Of a stretch of DNA of 64,000 bases, positions 18,606 through 26,672 are shown one piece after another. The translations under genes and the position numbers were made by a program. The notes beneath the pieces were generated by a model. The model saw nothing but the letters and a program-made list of their open reading frames with translations. It was not told the DNA's origin and searched no databases. Numbering within the stretch: the first letter of the stretch is position 1; every line of letters begins with the position of its first letter. This stretch comes from Paenibacillus zeisoli (lineage in GTDB: Bacteria; Bacillota; Bacilli; Paenibacillales; Paenibacillaceae): the NCBI RefSeq assembly GCF_003994465.1, contig NZ_RZNX01000006.1, forward strand, positions 62,001 to 126,000, given 5' to 3'.

Positions 18606-18657
18606 GTTTACCGTTAACTTATAATATCATTCTAATAATCCTTAAATCCTTTGTCAA
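18606..18657 (-). promoter_or_regulatory. Promoter and operator of the LacI-family gene (autoregulation)
   Basis: On the minus strand TTGACA (18652-18657) and TAGAAT (18629-18634) have a 17-bp spacer. Directly downstream is the operator, read on plus as GTTTACCGTTAACTTATAA (18606-18624), which shares its first 16 bases with the mannanase operator. The gene therefore probably controls itself. Its leader is about 180 nt long. Confidence 0.8.
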
Positions 18658-18740
18658 TGAAAGAGGGGAGAATAAAATAAAGTAACTTTTGACATAATAA
18701 TAAACCCACAAAAGATGGAAGAAGAAACAGCGCGAATCTT

Positions 18741-18769
18741 AAAAACCCTTGATATATAAGGGGTTTTTT
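18741..18769. terminator. Orphan terminator-like hairpin in the LacI-importer intergenic region
   Basis: AAAAACCCTT (18741-18750) pairs with AAGGGGTTTTTT (18758-18769), with a T-rich right end. There is no gene upstream on the plus strand. In the 459-bp gap (18436-18894) it lies between the two divergent promoters and could insulate them. Confidence 0.6.
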
Positions 18770-18810
18770 GAGTGTTTAAAAAAACCTAACAAGAAACCTA
18801 AAAAAATGGA

Positions 18811-18869
18811 TTGACGAGAAAGCGGTATCATTGTAAGATCAAGTTGTAACTTAAACGATAACTTTATAA
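18811..18869 (+). promoter_or_regulatory. Promoter of the mannan importer operon with cre-like site and operator
   Basis: TTGACG (18811-18816) and TAAGAT (18834-18839) have a 17-bp spacer that starts with the cre-like AGAAAGCGGTATCA (18817-18830). The operator CTTAAACGATAACTTTATAA (18850-18869) follows the start point. The order and spacing are the same as at the mannanase promoter (12848-12900). Confidence 0.85.
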
Positions 18870-18894
18870 AGGTTAAAGAAAGGGGTTTCATAAA

Positions 18895-20229
18895 GTGAAA
18901 AGACGTAAAATGCTATTAGGACTTATGTCGGCGCTCCTGGTTTTTGCAATGGTAGGTTGTTCATCCTCTAAAAGTGAGGACACTGGCAGCACAAACACCG
19001 GAACAACCGGAACTGCTGCAACTGGTAAAGACCTTAAAGGGGACATCACAGTAATCACACAAAAAACAGATATCGTGGATACTGTGTTCAAGGATTACGC
19101 TCAGAAATTCAAACAAGAATATCCAAACATCAATGTTAAATTCCAAGCGCTGTCTGATTATGAAGGACAAATTAAAGTTCGTATGAACTCTTCCGACTAC
19201 GGTGATGTGCTCTTGCTGCCAACCAGCATTCCGCTGGCTGACACACCTCAATTCTTCGAGCCACTTGGTAACTACGATGATATGAAGAAGCAATACAACG
19301 GTTTGGAAGAAAGAACAGTAGACGGCAAAGTCTACGGAATTCCAACAACAATTAACTTCAACGGTCTTGTATACAACAAGAAAGTATTCGCAGATGCAGG
19401 TGTTACAGAAGTTCCAAAAACTCCTGATCAATTCCTGGCAGCTCTCCAGAAGATTAAAGACAAAGGTGCTGCGGTTCCACTCTATACGAACTATGCAGCT
19501 GGTTGGCCTTTAACTCAATGGGAAGCTGATCTGACAACTGTAGCTGGTAACGTGGACTACGTTAACATTACCCAAGCCAACACAGACGACAACTTTGTTA
19601 AGGGTTCACCACATTATGAACTCTACAAATTAATGTACGATGTAGCTCAAAAAGGTCTGATCGAGAAAGATCCTACAACGACTGACTGGGAAACTTCTAA
19701 AGCAGATCTGGCTAATGGCAAAATCGGTACTATGGTTCTCGGATCTTGGGCTATCGGACAAATCCAAGGTCTAAGCAAGACTCCTGAAGATATCGGATTC
19801 ATGCCTTTCCCAACCAATGCTGAGAAAGTTATCATGCCACTTGCGGATGACTACACCATTGGTATCAGCTCCAAGAGCAGCAATAAAGAAGCAGCTAGAG
19901 CCTGGATTGACTGGTTCATTAACAAATCCACTTATCCAACAACTGAAGGCGGCGGTATGAGCCCTGCTGTGGGCGCTGAGCTTCCTGCTACATTGAAGCA
20001 ATTTGAAGGCACAGATGTTGAATTCAAGTTCCAAACACCAGCTAAAGCAGGTCAAGAAGGTCTTGTAGACAAAATCGATAAAGACTCTGAAATTGGTCTC
20101 TGGCAGCCTGACTTCAAGAAACGTATTATCGAAGCGGCTATCGGTAACAAGAAAGAATCTTATGATGACATCATGAAAGATCTGAATGATAAGTGGAAAG
20201 CATCACGTGCATCTGTTGCTAGTGAATAA
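18895..20229 (+). CDS. Sugar ABC transporter substrate-binding lipoprotein (mannooligosaccharide)
   Basis: A 444-residue lipoprotein of the solute-binding family 1. The signal has KRRK, a hydrophobic core and lipobox MVGC with the lipidated C22, followed by a Ser/Thr/Gly linker. Typical blocks are YAQKFKQEYPNINVKFQALSDYEGQIKVR and LANGKIGTMVLGSWAIGQIQ. It should capture mannan fragments outside the membrane. The start is GTG 18895 with AAAGGGG 8 nt upstream. A hairpin (20266-20294) separates it from two permease genes, a common way to keep the binding protein in excess. Ligand is inferred from the locus. Confidence 0.92.
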   Translation: MKRRKMLLGLMSALLVFAMVGCSSSKSEDTGSTNTGTTGTAATGKDLKGDITVITQKTDIVDTVFKDYAQKFKQEYPNINVKFQALSDYEGQIKVRMNSSDYGDVLLLPTSIPLADTPQFFEPLGNYDDMKKQYNGLEERTVDGKVYGIPTTINFNGLVYNKKVFADAGVTEVPKTPDQFLAALQKIKDKGAAVPLYTNYAAGWPLTQWEADLTTVAGNVDYVNITQANTDDNFVKGSPHYELYKLMYDVAQKGLIEKDPTTTDWETSKADLANGKIGTMVLGSWAIGQIQGLSKTPEDIGFMPFPTNAEKVIMPLADDYTIGISSKSSNKEAARAWIDWFINKSTYPTTEGGGMSPAVGAELPATLKQFEGTDVEFKFQTPAKAGQEGLVDKIDKDSEIGLWQPDFKKRIIEAAIGNKKESYDDIMKDLNDKWKASRASVASE

Positions 20230-20265
20230 GAGAAATTATCAGAAATAGCTTCTCATGAGGAGATG

Positions 20266-20294
20266 AGGAAAACGAACTGTGTGTTCGTTTTCCT
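20266..20294 (+). terminator. Intra-operon hairpin after the binding-protein gene
   Basis: AGGAAAACGAAC (20266-20277) pairs perfectly with GTTCGTTTTCCT (20283-20294) around a 5-nt loop, without a T run. This position after a binding-protein gene fits partial termination or 3' protection of the upstream message. Confidence 0.75.
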
Positions 20295-20334
20295 TCTCTT
20301 CCTTATAGGGAGGCAGGGACTATTGGAGGTGTGA

Positions 20335-21213
20335 GTGGTGTTCAAAAATATGAGCTATAAAAATCAGAGAAAATTAATCATTATAGCCTTCTCCCTGATA
20401 CCGGTCGTTTTATTGTTCACTTTTGCCTATCTGCCGGTGATCAACATGTTTAAATACAGCTTTACGAACTGGAATGGATACAGCGACCATTATAAATGGG
20501 TCGGCTTCAAGAACTACAAAACCATTTTCACGGATCCAAAATATTTCACCGTCTTTAAAGTCAGCTTGTACTATTTTGTAGCCACATTTGTTCAAATGGG
20601 CCTCGCGTTATATTTTGCAACGATCCTAAGCTTCAAGGTTCGCGCCAAGAACTTCTTCAAGGGCGTCCTATTCTTTCCTTCCTTGCTTAATGGGGTTGCT
20701 ATCGGATTTATCTTCCTCTTCTTCTTCAAGCCGGACGGAACGCTGGATACGATCCTGAACTTCCTGGGACTTAGCAGTCTCTCACAAGGCTGGCTTCTTA
20801 ACCCGAATATTATCAACGTCTCACTCGCTGGAGCCTCCATCTGGAGATATATGGGCTTTAACTTTATTATCTTCCTCGGGGCGATCTCCTCAGTAGGTAA
20901 AGACGTATATGAAGCGTCCGATATCGATGGAGCGAACAAATGGCATCAATTCCGCCATATTATCATTCCAAGTATCAAGCGTATCGTTCAGCTTAACCTA
21001 ATTCTCGGCATTAGCGGTGCGATCAGCGCCTTCGATATTCCATACATTATGACAGGCGGTTCCAACGGAAGTAATACGTTCGTAATCCAGACTGTCGACG
21101 TAGCATTTAAATTCAGTAAGCTTGGACTTGCATCTGCAATGGCTGTCGTACTGCTCTTCATTGTAGTAATTGTCACCATACTTCAGAACTTGCTGTCCAA
21201 GAAGGAGGATTAA
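20335..21213 (+). CDS. Sugar ABC transporter permease (MalF/UgpA type)
   Basis: A 292-residue inner-membrane protein with six predicted helices. The first (about 15-37) and the following FTNWNGYSDHYKWVGFKNY are typical of the UgpA/MsmF branch. The EAA loop reads EASDIDGANKWHQFRHIIIPSIKR and contacts the ATPase. The start is GTG 20335 behind TTGGAGGTG; GTG 20338 is an alternative. It pairs with the next permease, which starts 2 bp after its stop. Confidence 0.93.
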   Translation: MVFKNMSYKNQRKLIIIAFSLIPVVLLFTFAYLPVINMFKYSFTNWNGYSDHYKWVGFKNYKTIFTDPKYFTVFKVSLYYFVATFVQMGLALYFATILSFKVRAKNFFKGVLFFPSLLNGVAIGFIFLFFFKPDGTLDTILNFLGLSSLSQGWLLNPNIINVSLAGASIWRYMGFNFIIFLGAISSVGKDVYEASDIDGANKWHQFRHIIIPSIKRIVQLNLILGISGAISAFDIPYIMTGGSNGSNTFVIQTVDVAFKFSKLGLASAMAVVLLFIVVIVTILQNLLSKKED

Positions 21214-21215
21214 AT

Positions 21216-22049
21216 ATGTATAAACTCAAATACACGGCTGCAAGCATATTTAAATACCTCTCTTTGATCATAGCTGCTTTTGTGGTGCTTATTCCGATCG
21301 TAGTTGTCCTGTTCGCTTCCCTCAAGACGGGGCAGGAATACGCGAATTCAAGTCCGCTGCAGCCTCCAACGGACTGGTTCAATTTTGCCAACTACAAGAA
21401 AGCGTTCATAGACGGAAAAATGCTGCTTGGTTTCGCCAATACCATCTTCATCGTTATCGTATCTATTGTGGGTGCTACGCTTATTGGCTCAATGATCGCC
21501 TTTGTATTAAGCCGGTTCAAATTCCGCGGAAGCAAGCTGCTTATGGGCGCTTTCCTGCTGGCAACCCTGATTCCAAGCGTAACTACGCAAGTAGCAACTT
21601 TTAAAATTATCGATTTCCTGCACTTGGTTGATACACGCTTTGCACCGATTCTGCTCTATTTGGGTACAGACATTATCGCGGTTTACATCTTCCTGCAGTT
21701 CCTGGATTCCATTTCAGAGTCTTTGGATGAATCGGCCATGCTTGATGGAGCTTCATACTTCACGATTTTCTTCAGAATCATTCTTCCGCTGCTGGCTCCT
21801 GCTATTGTGACGGTCATCATCGTCAAAGGGGTTAACATTTACAACGACTTTTACACGCCGTTCCTGTATATGCCGAGCCAAGAGCTGCAAGTGGTCTCAA
21901 CGGCACTCTTTAAGTTCAAGGGACCTTACGGATCGCAGTGGGAAGTCATCTCAGCGGCAATCATTATCTCGATCATTCCGATTACCATTGCGTTTGTTTC
22001 CCTGCAAAAATACATCTATAACGGCTTTTCTCAAGGTTCAGTTAAGTAA
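21216..22049 (+). CDS. Sugar ABC transporter permease (MalG/UgpE type)
   Basis: A 277-residue inner-membrane protein with six predicted helices. The EAA loop ESAMLDGASYFTIFFRIILPLLAPA is the site for docking the ATPase. FASLKTGQEYANSSPLQPPT and the C-terminal YIYNGFSQGSVK are typical of the UgpE/MsmG branch. AAGGAGG precedes the ATG. No ATP-binding gene occurs in the locus, so the importer probably shares an MsmX-type multitask ATPase encoded elsewhere, as known for other Bacillales sugar importers. Confidence 0.93.
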   Translation: MYKLKYTAASIFKYLSLIIAAFVVLIPIVVVLFASLKTGQEYANSSPLQPPTDWFNFANYKKAFIDGKMLLGFANTIFIVIVSIVGATLIGSMIAFVLSRFKFRGSKLLMGAFLLATLIPSVTTQVATFKIIDFLHLVDTRFAPILLYLGTDIIAVYIFLQFLDSISESLDESAMLDGASYFTIFFRIILPLLAPAIVTVIIVKGVNIYNDFYTPFLYMPSQELQVVSTALFKFKGPYGSQWEVISAAIIISIIPITIAFVSLQKYIYNGFSQGSVK

Positions 22050-22093
22050 TCGAAGCACTTATAAAATATATAGATAACCAAAGGAGAATTAAA

Positions 22094-23116
22094 ATGGGAC
22101 AATATCAGATCATTGGAGAGAACCTTAGCAAAATGCCTTGGGAGGATAAGCCGGAAGGCAGCGTAGGTCCTGTATGGCGCCATTCCGAGAACCCAGTTGT
22201 GAAGAGAAATCCGGCTAAGGGAATTGCCCGTATTTTCAATAGTGCGGTTGTAGCTTATGGCGACGGATTCATCGGGGTATTTAGAGCTGAGACGATTAAT
22301 GGTCGTCCTCACCTTCATATGGGAACTAGTGAAGACGGACTTAACTGGACGATTGACGAACAGCGCATTGAATTCGTGAATGAGCAGGGAGAGCCTTTCC
22401 AGCCGCGTTATGCTTATGATCCACGCCTGGTGAAGGTAGAGGATTCCTACTACGTTATCTGGTGCACTGATTTCTACGGGGCAGCTATTGGTGTAGCGAA
22501 GACCGATGATTTCAAAACTTTTGTACGTCTGGAGAACCCATTCCTTCCGTTTAACCGTAATGGCGTTCTTTTCCCAAGAAAAATTAATGGCAATTTCGTT
22601 ATGCTGTCCCGTCCAAGTGACAGCGGTCATACTCCGTTTGGTGATGTATTCCTCAGTGAGAGCCCGGACTTTGTATACTGGGGCAAACACCGCCATGTGA
22701 TGTCCAAAGGTGGAGATGGCTGGTGGCAGTCCGTTAAGATCGGCGGCGGACCGGCTCCGATTGAAACTTCCGAAGGCTGGCTGATGTTCTATCACGGCGT
22801 AACCGGAACCTGTAACGGGCTTGTCTACAGCATGGGTGCCGTCATTCTCGATAAGGATGAGCCATCCAAAGTGAAGTACCGTTCCAGCACTTATGTACTT
22901 ACTCCAGAAGAATGGTATGAGGAGAGAGGCTTTGTGGATAACGTGGTCTTCCCTTGTGCGACGCTTCATGATGCGGCTACAGGCAGAATCGCGATCTATT
23001 ACGGCGCAGCAGATACTTATGTAGGTGTAGCTTACACAACTGTAGACGAAATTATCAATTACGTAAAAGAAACTAATGAAGTGGTAGGAGACGATCACGA
23101 AATCGGGATTATGTAA
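22094..23116 (+). CDS. GH130 beta-1,4-mannooligosaccharide phosphorylase
   Basis: A 340-residue GH130 enzyme, shorter than the copy at 10341-11522 and matching subfamily 2, which phosphorolyses beta-1,4-mannooligosaccharides from the non-reducing end to mannose-1-phosphate. Visible blocks are KGIARIFNSAVVAYGDGFIG, RYAYDPRLVKVEDSYYVIW with candidate proton donor D109, GGGPAPIETSEGWLMFYHGV and NVVFPCATLHD. It has no signal peptide, so it works on imported oligosaccharides. GGAG lies before the ATG. It follows the permeases by 44 bp and is in one operon with GH113. Confidence 0.9.
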   Translation: MGQYQIIGENLSKMPWEDKPEGSVGPVWRHSENPVVKRNPAKGIARIFNSAVVAYGDGFIGVFRAETINGRPHLHMGTSEDGLNWTIDEQRIEFVNEQGEPFQPRYAYDPRLVKVEDSYYVIWCTDFYGAAIGVAKTDDFKTFVRLENPFLPFNRNGVLFPRKINGNFVMLSRPSDSGHTPFGDVFLSESPDFVYWGKHRHVMSKGGDGWWQSVKIGGGPAPIETSEGWLMFYHGVTGTCNGLVYSMGAVILDKDEPSKVKYRSSTYVLTPEEWYEERGFVDNVVFPCATLHDAATGRIAIYYGAADTYVGVAYTTVDEIINYVKETNEVVGDDHEIGIM

Positions 23117-23135
23117 ATAAGGAGTGCTGCCAGGA

Positions 23136-24062
23136 ATGGATTACATCAAAGGATTTACTTACGGCTGGATGGCACGCAAGGGAGATTTTCTGAAGCCGGA
23201 AGCGAAGGAGTCGCTTAGACTTCTCCAGGAGAGAACGGGCACAACCCATGTTATTTTTGCACTAGCTGCACTTCAGGATACCCCGCAGTCTACGAGCATT
23301 GATTACAAGGGACAGCATATCGTAGACGACGAAGAGCTTATCGATATGATTCAGTATGCAAGAACGTTAGGGTTCAAGACGATCCTTAAGCCCACGGTAA
23401 ATGTCAAAGACGGCACGTGGCGAGCGCATATCAATTTCTTCGATCTGGATGTTCCATGTGAGCCGAAATGGCGCGATTGGTTCGCCAGCTACACGGACTA
23501 CCAGGAGCACTATGCAGCCATTGCACAGGCGACCGGCTGCGAGATGTATATTGCCGGCTGCGAAATGGTTCAGACGGAGCGGCGCGCGGATGAATGGCGT
23601 CAGTGTATCGCGAAGATCCGCGAACATTATCACGGGCCAGTCACTTATAATACAGATAAGTATCAGGAAGGTAATGTCAGCTGGTGGGATGCTGTAGATG
23701 TCATCTCTTCCAGCGGTTATTATCCGCTTGGCGACTGGGATAATCAGCTTGATCGGATCGAGAAGATTATTGCTCCGTTCCAGAAGCCCTTCTTCTTTGC
23801 GGAAGCAGGGTGCCCAAGCCGTACGGGTTCTTCCCAGATTCCGAACGACTGGGGGCTTGAGGGAGATGTGAATCTCAAGGAGCAGGCGGATTTCTATCAG
23901 GATATGTTCGACAAAACCAGCCGCAGATCGTGGGTAGAGGGCTTCGGCCTGTGGGATTGGCGTCATCTTCTGTACGACGAAGCTGAAGCTTCCACCAACG
24001 ATGATTACAGCGTCTATGGCAAGCCTGCCGAGAAGATTGTTAAGGAATTCTATATGAAATGA
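23136..24062 (+). CDS. GH113 beta-mannanase, intracellular
   Basis: A 308-residue TIM-barrel enzyme resembling GH113 (clan GH-A) endo-mannanases from Alicyclobacillus and Bacillus. It opens KGFTYGWMARKGDF, has the acid/base E143 in IAGCEMVQTE, and the nucleophile E223 in FFAEAGCPSR, followed by EGFGLWDWRHLLYD. With no signal peptide it probably shortens imported mannooligosaccharides for the GH130 phosphorylases. ATG 23136 is preferred to the in-frame GTG 23124, which overlaps the AAGGAG site. The two glutamates were assigned by motif, not structure. Automated annotation sometimes names this family a xylanase, which would be misleading here. Confidence 0.85.
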   Translation: MDYIKGFTYGWMARKGDFLKPEAKESLRLLQERTGTTHVIFALAALQDTPQSTSIDYKGQHIVDDEELIDMIQYARTLGFKTILKPTVNVKDGTWRAHINFFDLDVPCEPKWRDWFASYTDYQEHYAAIAQATGCEMYIAGCEMVQTERRADEWRQCIAKIREHYHGPVTYNTDKYQEGNVSWWDAVDVISSSGYYPLGDWDNQLDRIEKIIAPFQKPFFFAEAGCPSRTGSSQIPNDWGLEGDVNLKEQADFYQDMFDKTSRRSWVEGFGLWDWRHLLYDEAEASTNDDYSVYGKPAEKIVKEFYMK

Positions 24063-24107
24063 ACTGAAAATTGCAATGAGTCAGGATAGTTAGCAACTCC
24101 AGTGAAT

Positions 24108-24212
24108 GTTTGGACTTCCGGCCGCTGTGATCTCCAGATTTCTGAATGAAACCGCCTTAGCGGTTGAAATCCGGAGATCAAGGCGATCGCTCACGCTCCT
24201 TCAGTTCCAAAC
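24108..24212 (-). repeat. Palindromic intergenic repeat, copy 1
   Basis: A 105-bp imperfect palindrome. Outer arms are GTTTGGA (24108-24114) and TCCAAAC (24206-24212). The inner arm GATCTCCAGATTTC pairs with GAAATCCGGAGATC, and the tip is AACCGC-ctta-GCGGTT. Its reverse complement aligns with the element at 51014-51119 (shared GGAGCG, TCGCCTT, and TCTGG.GA.CA.AGCG blocks), so both belong to one dispersed family. It contains no open reading frame. Confidence 0.75.
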
Positions 24213-24292
24213 TTCCCCTCCGTTGCTCCTGCCTTTCCCATTAGGTATTCCGGTTCATTTTATATGAACGAAGCTTTAACAAGATGATCAAG

Positions 24293-24319
24293 ACAGCCCG
24301 TCTCAGACGGGCTGTTTAT
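24293..24319 (+). terminator. Terminator between GH113 and the CE7 esterase
   Basis: ACAGCCCGTCT (24293-24303) pairs with AGACGGGCTGT (24305-24315), followed by TTTAT. It lies only 21 bp before the next ATG and next to that gene's ribosome site, so the esterase genes may depend on read-through. I see no promoter between the hairpin and the gene. Confidence 0.75.
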
Positions 24320-24339
24320 GCATAGGGAGGAGAATGGAT

Positions 24340-25302
24340 ATGGCTTTTGAAATGTCGATAGAAGATTTGAAGACTTATATGGGAAGAAGTCCGAGACCGG
24401 ATGACTTTGATCAGTACTGGGAACGCGGCCTTAAGGAGCTCGCGGAGCAGGGCAAAGATTATGAGCTTGTGCCTGCGGAGTTCCAGACCGAGCTTGCCGA
24501 GTGCTTTCATCTGTATTTCACAGGTGTAGGCGGGGCGAGAGTGCACTGCAAGCTGGCCAGACCCAGACGGCATGAGGGTCGGAAAGGTCCTGGATTTGCT
24601 ATATTCCACGGATATTCCAGCGATAGCGGAGACTGGCTGGAGAAGGCAGGCTATGCGGCGCATGGCTTTACCGTTCTGGCACTCGATTGCCGGGGTCAGG
24701 GCGGCCTGTCCGAGGATAATTTGAATGTGAAAGGCACGACAATCCGGGGCCACATTATTCGCGGACTCGATGATCCGAATCCAGATAAACTCTACTACCG
24801 GAATGTATTCCTGGATACGGTGCAGACAGTCCACATTCTGATGAGCATGGATCAGGTTGATCCTGAACGGATCGGCGTGTACGGTCAATCCCAAGGCGGA
24901 GCCCTAGCTGTCGCTTGTGCTGCACTTGAGCCGCGTGTGAAGACACTTGTTCCTGTGCACCCTTTCTTGTCTGACTATAAGCGGGCATGGGAGACGAATA
25001 TTACAAGCAGTGCTTATGAAGAGCTCGTCTACTATTTCCGCATGTTCGACCCAAACCATAAGCGGGAGGACGAGGTGTTCAATCGACTTGGCTATATCGA
25101 CATTCAGAATTTGGCTGACCGGATTCAGGCCAAAGTGCTTTGGATCACGGGACTAAGTGATCCCATCTGTCCACCTTCAACCCAGTTTGCTGCGTATAAC
25201 AAAATTCAGTCGGAGAAGGACGTACTGCTGTACCATGAATATGGACATGAGTATCTACCTTATCTGTCTGACCGATTATTTCAGGTAATGTCTACGCTAT
25301 AA
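24340..25302 (+). CDS. CE7-family acetyl esterase (acetylxylan esterase/cephalosporin C deacetylase type)
   Basis: A 320-residue alpha/beta-hydrolase of carbohydrate esterase family 7. It has the family RGQGG motif after VLALDC, the nucleophile S184 in GQSQGG, D274 in GLSDPICPP, and H303 in YGHEYLP, the complete triad. It should remove acetyl groups from imported oligosaccharides, here probably acetylated (gluco)mannan fragments, clearing the way for GH113 and GH130. No signal peptide. ATG 24340 is better spaced from GGGAGGAG than ATG 24334. The SGNH esterase follows 21 bp later. Confidence 0.9.
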   Translation: MAFEMSIEDLKTYMGRSPRPDDFDQYWERGLKELAEQGKDYELVPAEFQTELAECFHLYFTGVGGARVHCKLARPRRHEGRKGPGFAIFHGYSSDSGDWLEKAGYAAHGFTVLALDCRGQGGLSEDNLNVKGTTIRGHIIRGLDDPNPDKLYYRNVFLDTVQTVHILMSMDQVDPERIGVYGQSQGGALAVACAALEPRVKTLVPVHPFLSDYKRAWETNITSSAYEELVYYFRMFDPNHKREDEVFNRLGYIDIQNLADRIQAKVLWITGLSDPICPPSTQFAAYNKIQSEKDVLLYHEYGHEYLPYLSDRLFQVMSTL

Positions 25303-25323
25303 CAGGGAGAGAGGGTTTCTTTC

Positions 25324-26586
25324 ATGACACAGATTTGGAATCATCGCAGACGGCTGGAGCGGACCCTGCAGCGGATCGGCGAAGGTACGCTCACGCTTGG
25401 TTTTATCGGAGGCTCCATCACGGATGCACGGCCTCGTCACAACTGGCCGGAGCCGGTTATAGCCTGGTTCTCGGAAGTATTTCCGCAGGTTACCCTGAAG
25501 GTAGAGAATGCCGCTATTGGAGCTACGGGTAGTGATCTGGCTGTGTTCCGTGCAGAGCGGGACTTGATTGACCGGGGCGCTGATCTGGTCTTCGTGGAAT
25601 ATGCGGTGAATGATTACGGAGAACCACAGGAGAAGCGCGGCCGGACGCGCGAGGGACTGATCCGCCAGCTGCTGGCAGGAGAAGGCCGCGATGTTGTACT
25701 TACCTATACTTACATGCAGGAAATGTATGAAGCTATGATGAACGGAGAAGTGCCCGATTCCATTGCCGAGCTTGAACAGCTCGGTGTTCATTATGGTCTC
25801 GGCTCCATCTGGATGGGGAGATATGCCCTGGATGAAGTGCAGAAGGGCCGGATGAGATGGCAGGAGTGGCTCCCGGATGGTCTGCATCCGACTCAGCGCG
25901 GAAGCTTGAGCTATGCGCACAGTGTGATCAAATTCCTCGAACGGGAATTGGTGGAGCGACAGGCGGAGCCTGCTAGAGATGAACCTGGGGCTGAACTGAG
26001 AGCAGAGCCCGAAACTGAATCTGGATATGGTTCAGGATCTGATCTTAGAGCTAAACCGGAGTTTGAGCTGGGAACACAACCGGAATCAGAATCCGGACTC
26101 AATTACGGATCTGACAACGGACTAAATAACGGTTCAACACCCGGTTCCAGCACATGGAACCGTCCTGATCCGCTGAATCCGAACAATTGGGAACGGGTAG
26201 AACATGTCCCCTTTGAGAACATGAAGTGGCAGGGACCCTGGGTTATCCGCAGGTGGGTGAATCTCGAATGGATTGACCGTGTGCTGGAGACCGCAGCGGT
26301 GGGAGCCAAGTTATCCTTTGAGTTCGAGGGGCGCGGCCTTGCGCTTGGCTTTGATTTCGGCAAAGCCTCCTCAGAATTCAAGTACCGCCTGGATGGGGGA
26401 GAGTGGAAGATTTCCTCCCGTGACCGGCCTTCCTGGGTCGGTGACGAAGGATGGTTCCGGCTGTTGGTGATCGCGGATGATCTGACCGAGGGTCCACATG
26501 AGATCGAGATCGAAGTCATTCACGGCAGCGCGGAATCCTGTACGGGTACCGATTTCCGTCTGGCCTTTGCAGGTGTAATTAAATAG
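25324..26586 (+). CDS. Two-domain SGNH-type esterase with C-terminal beta-sandwich
   Basis: A 420-residue protein. The N-terminal SGNH/GDSL hydrolase (about 1-215) has nucleophile S31 in GFIGGSITDA, the N of YAVNDYGE, and D185/H188 in PDGLHPTQRG. An acidic Glu/Ser/Gly-rich linker spans about 218-283 and is probably disordered. The C-terminal beta-sandwich (about 285-420) has WVNLEWIDRV and KYRLDGGEWK. Acetyl-mannan esterases with SGNH plus carbohydrate-binding domain (CE17 type) are known from gut Firmicutes mannan loci, so a second deacetylase with a different acetyl position is plausible but unproven. No signal peptide. GGGAGAG precedes the ATG; a terminator follows. Confidence 0.82.
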   Translation: MTQIWNHRRRLERTLQRIGEGTLTLGFIGGSITDARPRHNWPEPVIAWFSEVFPQVTLKVENAAIGATGSDLAVFRAERDLIDRGADLVFVEYAVNDYGEPQEKRGRTREGLIRQLLAGEGRDVVLTYTYMQEMYEAMMNGEVPDSIAELEQLGVHYGLGSIWMGRYALDEVQKGRMRWQEWLPDGLHPTQRGSLSYAHSVIKFLERELVERQAEPARDEPGAELRAEPETESGYGSGSDLRAKPEFELGTQPESESGLNYGSDNGLNNGSTPGSSTWNRPDPLNPNNWERVEHVPFENMKWQGPWVIRRWVNLEWIDRVLETAAVGAKLSFEFEGRGLALGFDFGKASSEFKYRLDGGEWKISSRDRPSWVGDEGWFRLLVIADDLTEGPHEIEIEVIHGSAESCTGTDFRLAFAGVIK

Positions 26587-26593
26587 AAGAGAA

Positions 26594-26620
26594 GGGCACC
26601 TGAACTATCAGGTGCCCTTT
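26594..26620 (+). terminator. Terminator of the mannan importer/esterase operon
   Basis: GGGCACCTGA (26594-26603) pairs perfectly with TCAGGTGCCC (26608-26617), followed by TTT. It lies 8 bp after the SGNH esterase stop and closes the mannan locus. Confidence 0.9.
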
Positions 26621-26672
26621 ACTGTATATTCAAGTCTACTTAAGACTGCGCTGCAGCGGAATTAATCAGCTA

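Noticed and set aside
22031..23098. 355-codon minus-strand frame opposite the second GH130 gene
   Set aside because: No ribosome site and no family motifs; the plus strand is a certain gene in an operon.
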